A stretch of 64,000 bases of DNA, taken from positions 186,001 through 250,000 of the forward strand of contig JACCEO010000003.1 of the NCBI GenBank assembly GCA_013416485.1, in the 5' to 3' direction. The notes under the pieces were generated by a model, which was not told the DNA's origin, did no database searches, and saw nothing but the letters and a program-made list of their open reading frames with translations. The stretch is from Alcaligenaceae bacterium. GTDB lineage: Bacteria > Pseudomonadota > Gammaproteobacteria > Burkholderiales > Burkholderiaceae_B. The stretch's first letter is position 1. The number at the start of each line of letters is the position of its first letter. This document shows positions 9,799-18,746 of this stretch, in pieces. The position numbers and the translations under genes are program-made.

Positions 9799-10592
9799 AA
9801 CATACCCCCCCTACTACACCGTTGGCGTTGGACTTCAAAAGTGCCACGCTGTACACCGTACGCGTAGTACTGCACAGCCCCGATTTACAACAACTGACCC
9901 AGGCCCTGGATCAACGCATGCGCGAAGCCAGCGCATTCTTTGAAAACGAAACCGTCGTCATTGATGCCAGCGCCATAGAATCCCCCATAGACTGGACAGC
10001 CTTGGTCACCAGCCTACAAGCGCATAAATTGCATCCAGTGGGTGTGGTCGCCAGCGGTCAGAACTTGTTGGCTGCACAGGCCCAAGGACTACCCTTGGTT
10101 GATTTGGCCAATCCTGCTCCCCGTCCGGTCAGTACCCCTGCTCCCGATCAAGACGTTCCAGTGGTGGCGGCACCAAAAAACGGCATTTCGCAAAACCAGC
10201 CCTCTACCAGTACGGCTACGACGATCTCACCAGAGCCTTCCCTACCTGCCTTGGCACCTGCAGCCATGATCATCAATCGCCCTCTGCGTTCAGGGCAACG
10301 TATCTATGCACGCGACACCGACCTGATCGTCATTGGCATGGTCAGCCAAGGTGCCGAAGTGATCGCTGACGGCAATATCCACGTCTACGGTCCCTTACGT
10401 GGTAAGGCAATGGCGGGGGCACGCGGCGATGCCAGTGCACGTATCTTCACTACGCAACTGGACCCCGAACTCTTAGCCATTGCCGGCGTGTATCGCGTCA
10501 TTGAGGCCAAGCTGGCAGATAGCCTGCACAATCAAGCTGTTATCGTCCACCTTGAAGACGATAACTTGAAACTGACCGAATTAAACAAGTAA
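9795..10592 (+). CDS. minC: Septum site-determining protein MinC
   Basis: Inhibits FtsZ polymerisation away from midcell and is recruited to the membrane by MinD. The N-terminal FtsZ-inhibiting domain (about 1-105) is followed by a Pro/Thr/Ser-rich linker and the C-terminal beta-helix domain (RSGQRIYARDTDLIVIG, then GNIHVYGPLRGKAMAGARGD), which dimerises and binds MinD. I chose GTG at 9795 because it overlaps the glnS stop as GTGA, a typical coupled start; a TTG six bases upstream is possible. That gives 265 residues. minD follows after about 107 bases. Confidence 0.95.
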   Translation: MKHTPPTTPLALDFKSATLYTVRVVLHSPDLQQLTQALDQRMREASAFFENETVVIDASAIESPIDWTALVTSLQAHKLHPVGVVASGQNLLAAQAQGLPLVDLANPAPRPVSTPAPDQDVPVVAAPKNGISQNQPSTSTATTISPEPSLPALAPAAMIINRPLRSGQRIYARDTDLIVIGMVSQGAEVIADGNIHVYGPLRGKAMAGARGDASARIFTTQLDPELLAIAGVYRVIEAKLADSLHNQAVIVHLEDDNLKLTELNK

Positions 10593-10699
10593 GCCCCTTG
10601 ATACATAAGCGTTCTCTGAAACTTTCTGTCACCTCTATCACACCGCTTTATGCATTACGATAGCGTGGCTATAAAACACACTAAAGGAATTTGATTGTC

Positions 10700-11515
10700 A
10701 TGGCACGAATTGTTGTAGTGACCTCCGGAAAAGGCGGGGTGGGTAAAACGACTTCCAGCGCCAGCTTCTCATCCGGGCTGGCCATGCGTGGCCATAAAAC
10801 TGTAGTTATCGACTTTGACGTAGGTTTGCGCAACCTGGATCTAGTCATGGGATGCGAACGTCGTGTCGTCTATGACTTTGTCAACGTCATACAGGGCGAA
10901 GCCAGCCTGAATCAGGCCTTGATACGCGACAAGCAGCTGGAAAACCTGTTCATACTACCAGCCTCACAAACACGCGATAAAGATGCGTTGACTCGTGAAG
11001 GGGTAGAAAAAGTTCTGGAAGAATTGGCAGGTATGGGCTTTGACTATATCGTCTGTGATTCACCAGCAGGCATAGAGACCGGCGCCCTTATGGCCGCCTA
11101 CTTTGCCGATGACGCCCTGGTTGTTACCAACCCCGAAGTGTCCTCTGTACGTGACTCTGACCGTATCTTAGGTATTTTGTCAGCAAAATCGCGCCGTGCT
11201 GAACGTGGTGAAGAACCCATCAAAGAGTTTTTGCTATTAACGCGCTACTGCCCTAAACGCGTGGCCGAAGGCGAAATGTTGTCGCTCAAGGATATTGAAG
11301 ACATACTACGCATTAAGCTAATAGGCGTTACACCCGAATCAGAAACGGTATTACAGGCATCGAACCAAGGGATAGCTGCCATCCATATGCGCGAAACCGA
11401 TGTCGCACAAGCCTATCAAGATGTGGTTGCCCGCTATTTAGGCGAAGAAAAACCCCTGCGTTTTGTTGACTACTCGAAGCCCGGCCTGTTCAAGCGCATG
11501 TTCGGAGGAAAATAA
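10700..11515 (+). CDS. minD: Septum site-determining ATPase MinD
   Basis: Membrane-cycling ATPase that carries MinC to the poles and oscillates with MinE. The 271 residues show the deviant Walker A (GKGGVGKTT, 10-18), the switch segment [23 protein letters not shown], and the C-terminal amphipathic membrane-targeting helix ([12 protein letters not shown]). The ATG at 10700 gives the usual MARIVVV start; an in-frame TTG nine bases upstream is less likely. minE begins two bases after the stop. Confidence 0.97.
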   Translation: MARIVVVTSGKGGVGKTTSSASFSSGLAMRGHKTVVIDFDVGLRNLDLVMGCERRVVYDFVNVIQGEASLNQALIRDKQLENLFILPASQTRDKDALTREGVEKVLEELAGMGFDYIVCDSPAGIETGALMAAYFADDALVVTNPEVSSVRDSDRILGILSAKSRRAERGEEPIKEFLLLTRYCPKRVAEGEMLSLKDIEDILRIKLIGVTPESETVLQASNQGIAAIHMRETDVAQAYQDVVARYLGEEKPLRFVDYSKPGLFKRMFGGK

Positions 11516-11516
11516 T

Positions 11517-11777
11517 ATGTCCTTCCTATCTTTTTTGCTGGGGAATAAAAAAACCTCGGCTAGTGTCGCCAAAGACCGCTTGCAACTGATCTTAATCAAC
11601 GAGCGTAATACTGGCATAGCCCCCGACTACCTGCCGCAACTGCAAAAAGAATTGGTAGAAGTTATTTCCAAATACGTCAAAATCAATCCTGAAGACATCA
11701 AAGTCAACCTAGATAGACAAGACTCATTGGAAGTCCTTGAGGTCAAAATTGAAATGCCGCAGGCTGCTCAAAGCTAA
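11517..11777 (+). CDS. minE: Cell division topological specificity factor MinE
   Basis: Stimulates MinD ATPase to set up pole-to-pole oscillation. The 86 residues begin with the membrane-targeting segment MSFLSFLLG, continue through the MinD-binding helix ([14 protein letters not shown]) and end in the topological specificity domain. The GGAGG upstream, inside the last codons of minD, fits the ATG at 11517. Its stop overlaps the stop of the converging helicase gene by four bases. Confidence 0.97.
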   Translation: MSFLSFLLGNKKTSASVAKDRLQLILINERNTGIAPDYLPQLQKELVEVISKYVKINPEDIKVNLDRQDSLEVLEVKIEMPQAAQS

Positions 11778-13807
11778 GTCATAGCCCCTGTATTCAGCAC
11801 GCCAGAATACTTTGCCAGCTCGGACACAAATCTAGACGGTACTAAAGCACTAGCGACCAAATAGACTTTGTGCCGAGCTCGCGTCATGGCCACATACAAC
11901 AAACGCCGCTCTTCAGCATCAGGCCAGGTTTCAGCGTCAGGCATAACCAATTGCAGCAAAGGATTAGCATTTATCTCTGATGGAAACGCATAGCGTCCAC
12001 CCTGCAGGCCTAGCACCAGTACATAATCAGCTTCCAGACCTTTGGCAGCGTGTATGGTTTTGAACTCCAATTGCAATCCTGGAAAACGTGTTTGCCACTG
12101 CGCCAGCTCCGTTGGCTGCTGATGACGATACCGACCCAAAATATATACCGTTGTCACTGCTAGACCAGAAGCATATTGCTGTATTTCATCCAAGCACAAC
12201 AGGCAACGCGCAAGCATTTCTGCCTGGGTGTGATAGTGAGTAATGACAACGCTATCCGTCCTATCTGTCGCTAGTGCCACAACCTGTTTTTTGAGTTGAT
12301 CCGGGTTGTGCTGTATAAATTCCGTGGCCACATCCGCAATGCCTTGATTAAACCGAAAACTGGCTCGTAGAAAATATTTACTTGCTTTCCCGAAATATTC
12401 CTCGAAATGGGTAAACAACCGAGTATCCGCCCCGGCGAAACGGTAAATAGACTGCCAGTCATCACCTACCGCAAATAATTTACAGCTGGGGTTCTGCTGC
12501 AACAGGGTTTTGATCAATGCTGCACTGGCCTGCGAGGTATCCTGAAACTCATCTACCAGAATTAAACGGTAGGGATGTCTATAGCGCCCAGTTGCCACAT
12601 ATTGGCTGGCCCGGTTAATCATTTCTTGAAAGTCCAAGACATTGCTTTGCGCTATTTGGCTGGCATGCGCCCGTAGCAAGGCAGCCAGGAAACCCGTTAA
12701 GGTACCCGCCCTATCGGCCTGGGCATGCTGGGCTACCCGCTTACGCAAACTGCATCCATCCAAGGCGTTAGAACGCGCATGATGGATAAAGGCACGTAGA
12801 AATTCCAATTCGTCGCTGCTCATGTCGCCACCCAGACGCTGCATCATATAAGCCCCAGTACGTGGTCGTACAGGCTGCCCCCAAGCAGTCAACGCCATAC
12901 GCAAGCGACGGAATAAACGTCCTGATACCAAGTCATCAAAAGATATATGCAATTGCTTGCCTGCCTGCATACTTGAGCTGCTTGTATCCCTCTGGTTTGC
13001 CTGGGTCGAGACCAACACCCAGCACTGACTATGTAATAATAAAAAACCCTGAGGCCTAGGTCTGCCCCAACGAAATATACTGTGATTTGTTCGCATGCTA
13101 GTGTAGTTATACGGTACGCCCTGCATATACAGCCAGTTGGCCACAGCCAATTCGCACTGACACATCAGCATGTCGCCATTCAAGCTTAGAAAACCCAAGT
13201 GACGCCCTAAGCCACTACCATTTGCCCGGACAAAATCTAACCACTGTTTACGTCTCTTGAAGTGAGCTGGGCTACGTAGCTCGCGACAATAAAAAAGACG
13301 AAATAACAGCCATTGCTCAGCAAAATCAGCATCATTCTGCACAGAGTGTTTGATAAGGTCGTTGAGTGCCACGTTATCTGTCAGTGCCGAACCCTCTGTG
13401 CTAACAGCAACATCGGGTCGCATCCCTTGTACGGCGGAAATAACTTCCAGCCCCAATGCATGAAACGTTTTGGTTTTCACCTGCTGCCCAACGGGTATCA
13501 AATGGCGTAAACGGGTGTGTATGCGCTCTTGTAATTCCTGGGCGGCCTTATTATTAAATGCCAACACCAATATCTGCCCGGCCTGATACTGTCCCGTCAG
13601 TAAGGCATAGCCCACTTTCGCCACCATGACAGATGTTTTCCCAGAGCCTGCCGCCGCTACCAACAGCATGCGATCTGGCATAGCAACTGTAGCCTGGCAT
13701 TGCTCGGCCGTTAAGGGAGATTTTTCTACCGTAGCCAAGTAATGCTGGTGACGCAGGATGTCACATTGCGTTGCCGTTGATGCAGCCACCGTTTCAGAAA
13801 TTGCCAT
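11774..13807 (-). CDS. UvrD/Rep-superfamily DNA helicase, HelD (helicase IV)-like
   Basis: Superfamily 1A helicase of 677 residues. Visible motifs: Q motif LTAEQCQAT (32-40), Walker A AAAGSGKT (51-58), motif Ia-like [16 protein letters not shown], motif [23 protein letters not shown], motif [16 protein letters not shown] and motif [14 protein letters not shown]. Between the 1A and 2A lobes lies an insert (roughly 200-290) whose start, [18 protein letters not shown], resembles the degenerate nuclease-like insert of helicase IV, but the acidic residues expected after it are not evident. It probably acts in repair or clearing replication obstacles; the substrate is unknown. It converges with minE, overlapping by four bases. 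Confidence 0.85.
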   Translation of the reverse strand: MAISETVAASTATQCDILRHQHYLATVEKSPLTAEQCQATVAMPDRMLLVAAAGSGKTSVMVAKVGYALLTGQYQAGQILVLAFNNKAAQELQERIHTRLRHLIPVGQQVKTKTFHALGLEVISAVQGMRPDVAVSTEGSALTDNVALNDLIKHSVQNDADFAEQWLLFRLFYCRELRSPAHFKRRKQWLDFVRANGSGLGRHLGFLSLNGDMLMCQCELAVANWLYMQGVPYNYTSMRTNHSIFRWGRPRPQGFLLLHSQCWVLVSTQANQRDTSSSSMQAGKQLHISFDDLVSGRLFRRLRMALTAWGQPVRPRTGAYMMQRLGGDMSSDELEFLRAFIHHARSNALDGCSLRKRVAQHAQADRAGTLTGFLAALLRAHASQIAQSNVLDFQEMINRASQYVATGRYRHPYRLILVDEFQDTSQASAALIKTLLQQNPSCKLFAVGDDWQSIYRFAGADTRLFTHFEEYFGKASKYFLRASFRFNQGIADVATEFIQHNPDQLKKQVVALATDRTDSVVITHYHTQAEMLARCLLCLDEIQQYASGLAVTTVYILGRYRHQQPTELAQWQTRFPGLQLEFKTIHAAKGLEADYVLVLGLQGGRYAFPSEINANPLLQLVMPDAETWPDAEERRLLYVAMTRARHKVYLVASALVPSRFVSELAKYSGVLNTGAMT

Positions 13808-13880
13808 GTGTTAAGTTCCAGAATCCCAGCAATACAGCCTAACCGGTTTCAGCCCTGGATACGTCAGTACTATTACGTAA

Positions 13881-13903
13881 AAATGGGACCATAAGGTCCC
13901 GTT
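13881..13903 (-). terminator. Terminator of liv cluster 1
   Basis: On the minus strand a GGGACC/GGTCCC stem with a four-base loop, extended by weaker pairs, is followed by a short T-rich run. It lies about 30 bases past the livF stop and closes the minus-strand transporter operon before the helicase gene. Confidence 0.65.
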
Positions 13904-13931
13904 CATCAACGACTAGCAGCTATGCTGTGTA

Positions 13932-14666
13932 TTACAACGCCAGGTAGTCACGACGTATTTCTTGATTCGCCAACAAGTCATCCATACTGCCGCTGTAACG
14001 AATTTGACCTTTTTCCAATACATAAGCCCGGTCTGAAACCCACGCAGCAAAATGGATATTTTGCTCGGACAATAAAATACTCACGCCTTGCTGTTTCAGC
14101 GCCAATATCATGTGCCCCATTTGCTCGACAATAATAGGGGCTACCCCTTCAGAGGGTTCATCCAGCAACACCACGCTGGGGTTACCCATCAAGGTACGAG
14201 CAACAGACAGCATTTGTTGTTCGCCCCCACTCATCTGCCCACCCAATCTGTTTTGCATAGCACCCAAATTAGGAAACAAGGCATATAAATCTTGGGGGGT
14301 CCAGCTAGGAACTGGACTACCGTCAGGCCAAAAGCGCTCTGCCTGCCGTCCAGTCTCCAGATTTTCAGTCACTGTCAGATCCGAAAAAACCCGTCTATCC
14401 TCAGGTACATACCCCAACCCCAGACGGGCAATTTGATAAGGTTGAGAACGACTGATGTCTTGCCCCATAAACATCACTTGGCCTTGTTTACGACTTAGTA
14501 AACCCATAATGGACTTCAAGGTGGTGGACTTACCCGCTCCATTGCGCCCCATCAAGGCCACGACTTCGCCACGCCCCACTTGCAGGCCAAGGTTGAACAA
14601 AATGTGGGCTGATCCATACCACGCATTCAGTCCCTGCACCTGTAGTAATACGTCTGCCTTATTCAC
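13932..14666 (-). CDS. livF: ABC transporter ATPase, LivF-type (cluster 1)
   Basis: One of two cytoplasmic ATPases driving the HAAT-type importer of cluster 1. It has Walker A GRNGAGKS, LSGGE-type signature MSGGEQQMLSVARTL, Walker B VVLLDEPSEG, and the short C terminus typical of LivF. I placed the start at GTG 14666, which overlaps the livG stop and has GGGAAGG just upstream, giving 244 residues. An upstream in-frame TTG would add seven. It is the last gene of the operon. Confidence 0.9.
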   Translation of the reverse strand: MNKADVLLQVQGLNAWYGSAHILFNLGLQVGRGEVVALMGRNGAGKSTTLKSIMGLLSRKQGQVMFMGQDISRSQPYQIARLGLGYVPEDRRVFSDLTVTENLETGRQAERFWPDGSPVPSWTPQDLYALFPNLGAMQNRLGGQMSGGEQQMLSVARTLMGNPSVVLLDEPSEGVAPIIVEQMGHMILALKQQGVSILLSEQNIHFAAWVSDRAYVLEKGQIRYSGSMDDLLANQEIRRDYLAL

Positions 14667-15414
14667 CGAATGCCTTCCCTGTCCCAAAATAAACCTCTTG
14701 CACCTTGGGGTGCTGGCGTATGTAATCGGCGCTGCCTTCGGCCACTACCTGACCACGTGCCAACACCACAATGCGATCCGCATAAGCAAATACCACATCC
14801 ATGCTGTGCTCGGTAAACAACACCGCCATATTACGTTCCTGTACTAATTGCCGCGTTAAGGCCATCAGATCATTGCGTTCACCAGGGGCCATCCCTGCTG
14901 TGGGCTCATCCATCAGTAATAGCACAGGATCTATGGCCAGTGCCATTGCGAGTTCTATGCGCTTAATATCACCATAAGCAAGCTCACTGCAGGCACGCTG
15001 CGCTTGATCAGCCATACCCACCTGGTCCAGCAAACGCAATGCACGCTCGGCATACTGGCTTGCTGCCGGGGTCCAAAACGAAAAAATACGGCGATGCTGC
15101 GCTAATAAAGCCATCTGTATGTTTTCCAGCACAGTCAAAGAACCGAATGCCGCTGCGATCTGAAAGGTGCGCCCCACGCCCAGACGTGCTATTTGACGCG
15201 GTGCCAAGCCCAACAACTGAGTCCTATCCAAGGTGACCGACCCACGAGTTGCTGGCAACTGCCCACCCACCATATTAAAAATCGTGGTTTTACCCGCCCC
15301 ATTGGGACCGATTAAAGCCAATAGTTCACCGCCTTTGATATCAAAGCTAACCCTATCCACTGCCAAGTTGCCACCAAACGATTTACGCAAATTTTTTACG
15401 GTAAGCAGGCTCAT
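14659..15414 (-). CDS. livG: ABC transporter ATPase, LivG-type (cluster 1)
   Basis: Second ATPase of the cluster 1 importer, 251 residues. It has Walker A GPNGAGKT, the long LivG insert (about 85-125), the weakly conserved signature SELAYGDIKRIELAMAL, Walker B LLLMDEPTAG, and a C-terminal extension ending YFGTGKAFGE. The ATG overlaps the stop of the permease gene (ATGA), so the two are translationally coupled. Confidence 0.92.
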   Translation of the reverse strand: MSLLTVKNLRKSFGGNLAVDRVSFDIKGGELLALIGPNGAGKTTIFNMVGGQLPATRGSVTLDRTQLLGLAPRQIARLGVGRTFQIAAAFGSLTVLENIQMALLAQHRRIFSFWTPAASQYAERALRLLDQVGMADQAQRACSELAYGDIKRIELAMALAIDPVLLLMDEPTAGMAPGERNDLMALTRQLVQERNMAVLFTEHSMDVVFAYADRIVVLARGQVVAEGSADYIRQHPKVQEVYFGTGKAFGE

Positions 15415-17300
15415 AGTTGTACCTTACGCCTGGTTGCTCCTAGGCGTCCAAAATAACCGGCAATACCCTGGGGAAATGCCAACACCAACAACAAAATAAC
15501 CCCACCCAACAAGGCATGCCAATATTCTGTCAAACCCCGGAAATAGTCATTCAGAAGTTGAAAAGATGCTGCACCAACGATAGGCCCTACCAAGGTTTGT
15601 ATACCACCTAGCAAGACCATCACCAAACCATCAACTGACTTATTAATAGCTAGGACTTCGGGCGAAGCACTACCCTTGGAAAACACAAATAATGCACCTG
15701 CCAAACCGGCAAACATACCCGACAAAATAAAGGCTAACCACTGAACATGCTTAACATGTATGCCTAAGGACTCAGCACGCAAAGCCGAGTCGCGGCTAGC
15801 ACGCATCGCGTAGCCAAACGGCGCAAACAGTATGCGCCGCAGCAGCAACGCTGACACAGCCACTAGCAGCAAGGCCAAATAGTAATAGGCGTTGCCTGAC
15901 AACCAATCAGCAGGCCATACGCCAATAATACCGTTGGAACCACCGGTAAAATCGTCCCACTGATACACAACAGACCACACAATTTGTGCAAACGCCAGCG
16001 TTAACATAGCCAGATACACACCCGATAAACGTACGCAAAACCAACCAAAAACCACAGCGCCTAGCCCGGCAATTAAGGGAGCCAAAGCAATCGACCATCC
16101 CATAGACAGCGCCCCGACCTTTAACAACAGAGCCGCACCATAAACGCCCAAGCCAAAATAGGCGGCATGCCCAAACGAGTACATCCCCGCCGGGCCCATC
16201 ATGAAATGCAGGCTTAATGCAAATAAGGCAGCAATGGCTATGTCCAGCGCCAACACAGGAGCGTAAGGCAGCCAATCTGTAAGTAAGGGCAATACCAGCA
16301 ATAGTGCAAACACACACACTGACAGTACTCGCAATGGCATGGCGGACGGCCGTAAGGGAGCTTCTATAGGTGCAGAATTACGACTAAGGGCTTGGGGTTT
16401 TCCAAATAAGCCCCAAGGCCTGACTATCAGGACTATGGCCATGAAAATAAATTCTACAACTAAGGTCAGTTTAGGAAAGGCAAAGTCCATGCCAAACATT
16501 GTGACTGTCCCTAGGGCGATACACAGCGCTTTAATTTGTGCAATAAGTAAAGCTGCCACATACGCACCGGGGATGGAGCCCATACCACCAACCACAACCA
16601 CCACAAAGGCATCACCTATGATGCTAAGGTCCAATGCCAAGTTCGCTGCCTGACGCGGCACTTGTACTGCCCCACCTAGCCCTGCTAAAAAAGCTCCCAA
16701 GGCAAAAACACTGGTGAATAACCAAGCTTGGTTTACCCCCAAGGCACCTAAAATTTCCCGGTCTTGGGTAGCAGCGCGTATCAAGGTACCCCAGCGAGTA
16801 CGTGTTAGTAGCAACCACAATAATGCCAATACTATAGGCCCCATTACCACCAGCACTAGGTCATAAAGGGGAAAATAACGACCACCTATTTGAATGGCAC
16901 CCGTTAGACCTGGTGCCAATGGGCCTAATAAGTCTTCAGGACCCCACAGCCACAAAACCGCATCATTAATCACCAGTACCAACGCAAAGGTGGCCAGCAG
17001 TTGAAATAGTTCGGGTGCAGGATAAATACGCCGCAACAGCCCCATTTCTAATAAGCCACCTAGCAGGCCTACCAATGCCGCAGTAATTAATACCGCCAGC
17101 CAATAGCCCCAGGGGGTGTAGCCCATAGCCTGCACCATTGTGTATCCAAGATAGATACCTAACATGTACAAGGAACCATGCGCAAAGTTGACGATGCGAC
17201 TAACGCCAAAAATCAGCGATAAACCCACCGCTACCAGAAATAACGATGACGCTTCGGCCAGTCCATTTAAGAACTGGACCATAACAGCTGAGAAGTCCAT
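15411..17300 (-). CDS. Fused LivH-LivM ABC transporter permease (cluster 1)
   Basis: A single 629-residue membrane protein carrying both permease halves of a HAAT importer. Residues 1 to about 300 are LivH-like (IFGVSRIVNFAHGSLYMLG, VVVVGGMGSIPGAYVAALLI); about 310 to the end are LivM-like (GPAGMYSFGHAAYFGLG, the ARDSALRAESLGI EAA loop, GGIQTLVGPIVGA). In most clusters these are two genes. The start is ATG at 17300, though a GTG two codons upstream is possible. The gene lies 11 bases after the binding-protein stop. No frameshift signs are visible; the fusion is in frame with a hydrophilic linker. Confidence 0.9.
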   Translation of the reverse strand: MDFSAVMVQFLNGLAEASSLFLVAVGLSLIFGVSRIVNFAHGSLYMLGIYLGYTMVQAMGYTPWGYWLAVLITAALVGLLGGLLEMGLLRRIYPAPELFQLLATFALVLVINDAVLWLWGPEDLLGPLAPGLTGAIQIGGRYFPLYDLVLVVMGPIVLALLWLLLTRTRWGTLIRAATQDREILGALGVNQAWLFTSVFALGAFLAGLGGAVQVPRQAANLALDLSIIGDAFVVVVVGGMGSIPGAYVAALLIAQIKALCIALGTVTMFGMDFAFPKLTLVVEFIFMAIVLIVRPWGLFGKPQALSRNSAPIEAPLRPSAMPLRVLSVCVFALLLVLPLLTDWLPYAPVLALDIAIAALFALSLHFMMGPAGMYSFGHAAYFGLGVYGAALLLKVGALSMGWSIALAPLIAGLGAVVFGWFCVRLSGVYLAMLTLAFAQIVWSVVYQWDDFTGGSNGIIGVWPADWLSGNAYYYLALLLVAVSALLLRRILFAPFGYAMRASRDSALRAESLGIHVKHVQWLAFILSGMFAGLAGALFVFSKGSASPEVLAINKSVDGLVMVLLGGIQTLVGPIVGAASFQLLNDYFRGLTEYWHALLGGVILLLVLAFPQGIAGYFGRLGATRRKVQL

Positions 17301-17311
17301 GATCACTACAC

Positions 17312-18520
17312 TTAATTAGCCGACGCTGGCCGCCATTGTTTAACTTGTTCATCAGAAGGCTGCACCGTTGCGCCGTCCGCGTAATGAAAATCCACCATAA
17401 CACCTTGGCCGTCTTTGATAGCCAACTTGCCCACATAGGCTCCCATTGTGGACTGATGATCCAATTCACGGTAGGTAATTGGACCAAACGGTGTCATTAG
17501 CTCTAGGTTTTTAAATGCTTGTATCATGGCTTCAGTATCGGTAGAACCTGCCTTGCGTATCCCTGCTGCCAACGACAATATGGTGTTATAGCCTATTACG
17601 GTACCTAACCTAGGGTGGTCGTTATAACGCGCTTGATAAGCTTGCAAAAACGCTTGATGCTCGGGTGTATCTATGGCATACCACGGATAACCTGTTACCA
17701 CCCAACCTACTGGGGTCTCGGTTCCCAAAGGATCCAGGTATTCTGGTTCACCAGTCAACATGCTGACCACATCCAGGCCATTAAAGAAATTACGTTGGGT
17801 ACCTGCCCTGACAAACTTTGCTAGATCGGCGGCAAACAACACATTGAATAAAGCCTCGGGTTTGGCATCGGCCAATGCCTGCACAACATTACCTGCATCA
17901 ACCTTGCCCAACGGCGTAGCTTGTTCAGCGACAAACTCAACATTGGGTTGAGCTTCTTTCAGCAGTGTTTTAAATGTAGCAACAGCTGACTGACCGTACT
18001 CGTAGTTTGGATAGACTATGGCCCAGCGTTGTTTCTGCATTTTTACAGCAGCCGGTATCAGCATAGCCACCTGCATGTATGTCGAATTACGCAAACGATA
18101 AGTGTATCGGTTGCCATCAGACCAAACAATTTTGTTAGTTAATGGTTCGCTAGCCAGAAAAAAGACTTTTTTGTGTTTAGCAAAATCGCTAACTGCCATA
18201 CCCACATGCGACAAAAATGTACCCGTTAACACATCCACTTTATCGCGTGACAGCAACTCTTCAGCGGCCCTGACGGCATCACCAGGATTTGAGTTGTCAT
18301 CACGTATGATAAGTTCCAGTGGTTTACCATTCACACCGCCTGCTGCATTGATTTGTTCTACTGCAAGCAACATACCGTTTTTATAAGGCCCTAAAAACGC
18401 TGGCTGGGTTTTATAACTATTGATTTCACCTATCTTAATGGTGTCAGCCGCATGGGCCACTATGGTAGTGGCTGCAAGCAGTATAGTCCCCAGCGTGGCT
18501 AGGCCTTGTTTGATATTCAT
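17312..18520 (-). CDS. ABC transporter substrate-binding protein, LivK/HAAT type (cluster 1)
   Basis: Periplasmic binding protein (Peripla_BP_6 fold), 402 residues. A signal peptide with hydrophobic core (GTILLAATTIVAHA) is cut before ADTIKIGE. Typical segments are GPYKNGMLLAVEQINAAGGV and NSNPGDAVRAAEELL. I chose ATG 18520, which has AAAGGAT upstream. The ligand cannot be read from the sequence; the family binds branched-chain amino acids, amides, urea and aromatic acids. It heads the operon and lies directly behind a promoter with two palindromic operators, downstream of a NrtR-like regulator. Confidence 0.9.
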   Translation of the reverse strand: MNIKQGLATLGTILLAATTIVAHAADTIKIGEINSYKTQPAFLGPYKNGMLLAVEQINAAGGVNGKPLELIIRDDNSNPGDAVRAAEELLSRDKVDVLTGTFLSHVGMAVSDFAKHKKVFFLASEPLTNKIVWSDGNRYTYRLRNSTYMQVAMLIPAAVKMQKQRWAIVYPNYEYGQSAVATFKTLLKEAQPNVEFVAEQATPLGKVDAGNVVQALADAKPEALFNVLFAADLAKFVRAGTQRNFFNGLDVVSMLTGEPEYLDPLGTETPVGWVVTGYPWYAIDTPEHQAFLQAYQARYNDHPRLGTVIGYNTILSLAAGIRKAGSTDTEAMIQAFKNLELMTPFGPITYRELDHQSTMGAYVGKLAIKDGQGVMVDFHYADGATVQPSDEQVKQWRPASAN

Positions 18521-18572
18521 GACTTTATCCTTTGTGGCATGACGCACAGAAGTATCGATTTGGGCTACTTAT

Positions 18573-18593
18573 TAATGCTCTTATTGAGCATTA
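18573..18593. promoter_or_regulatory. Palindromic operator O1 in the liv cluster 1 promoter
   Basis: Perfect 8-base arms TAATGCTC and GAGCATTA around a 5-base centre, 21 bases in all. It overlaps the -10 element of the promoter described for this region and shares 16 of 21 positions with O2. Length and symmetry fit a dimeric regulator such as the adjacent NrtR-like protein; that assignment is inference. Confidence 0.65.
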
Positions 18594-18619
18594 TATATTA
18601 ACAAAAAAGGCGACTTCAA
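18590..18619 (-). promoter_or_regulatory. Predicted promoter P2 of liv cluster 1
   Basis: On the minus strand a -35-like TTGAAG, an 18-base spacer and a perfect TATAAT, about 70 bases upstream of the binding-protein ATG. The TATAAT runs into palindrome O1, so a protein bound there would block initiation. Confidence 0.55.
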
Positions 18620-18633
18620 AGTGTCGACGTACA

Positions 18634-18654
18634 TTATGCTACTAGTGAGCATAA
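18634..18654. promoter_or_regulatory. Palindromic operator O2 in the liv cluster 1 promoter
   Basis: Arms TTATGCT and AGCATAA around a 7-base centre, 21 bases in total, with centre 61 bases from O1's. It covers the spacer and -10 region of promoter P1. The half-site ATGCTC/GAGCAT is shared with O1. Confidence 0.6.
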
Positions 18655-18665
18655 ACAATTGTCAA
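18636..18665 (-). promoter_or_regulatory. Predicted promoter P1 of liv cluster 1
   Basis: On the minus strand a perfect TTGACA -35, an 18-base spacer and TAGCAT (four of six matches) as -10. Palindrome O2 lies over the -10 and part of the spacer. Confidence 0.45.
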
Positions 18666-18746
18666 GACATAATTTGTGAGTGTTGTTCTTGAGGTGAAAA
18701 CAGATAATGACGCAAAGGGCTTAAGCCCCAACAGCCACGTAAAGAC

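Noticed and set aside
15411-17300. LivH-LivM fusion as a sequencing error joining two genes
   Set aside because: The junction is in frame with a normal hydrophilic linker, and no leftover stop codon or start overlap is visible nearby.
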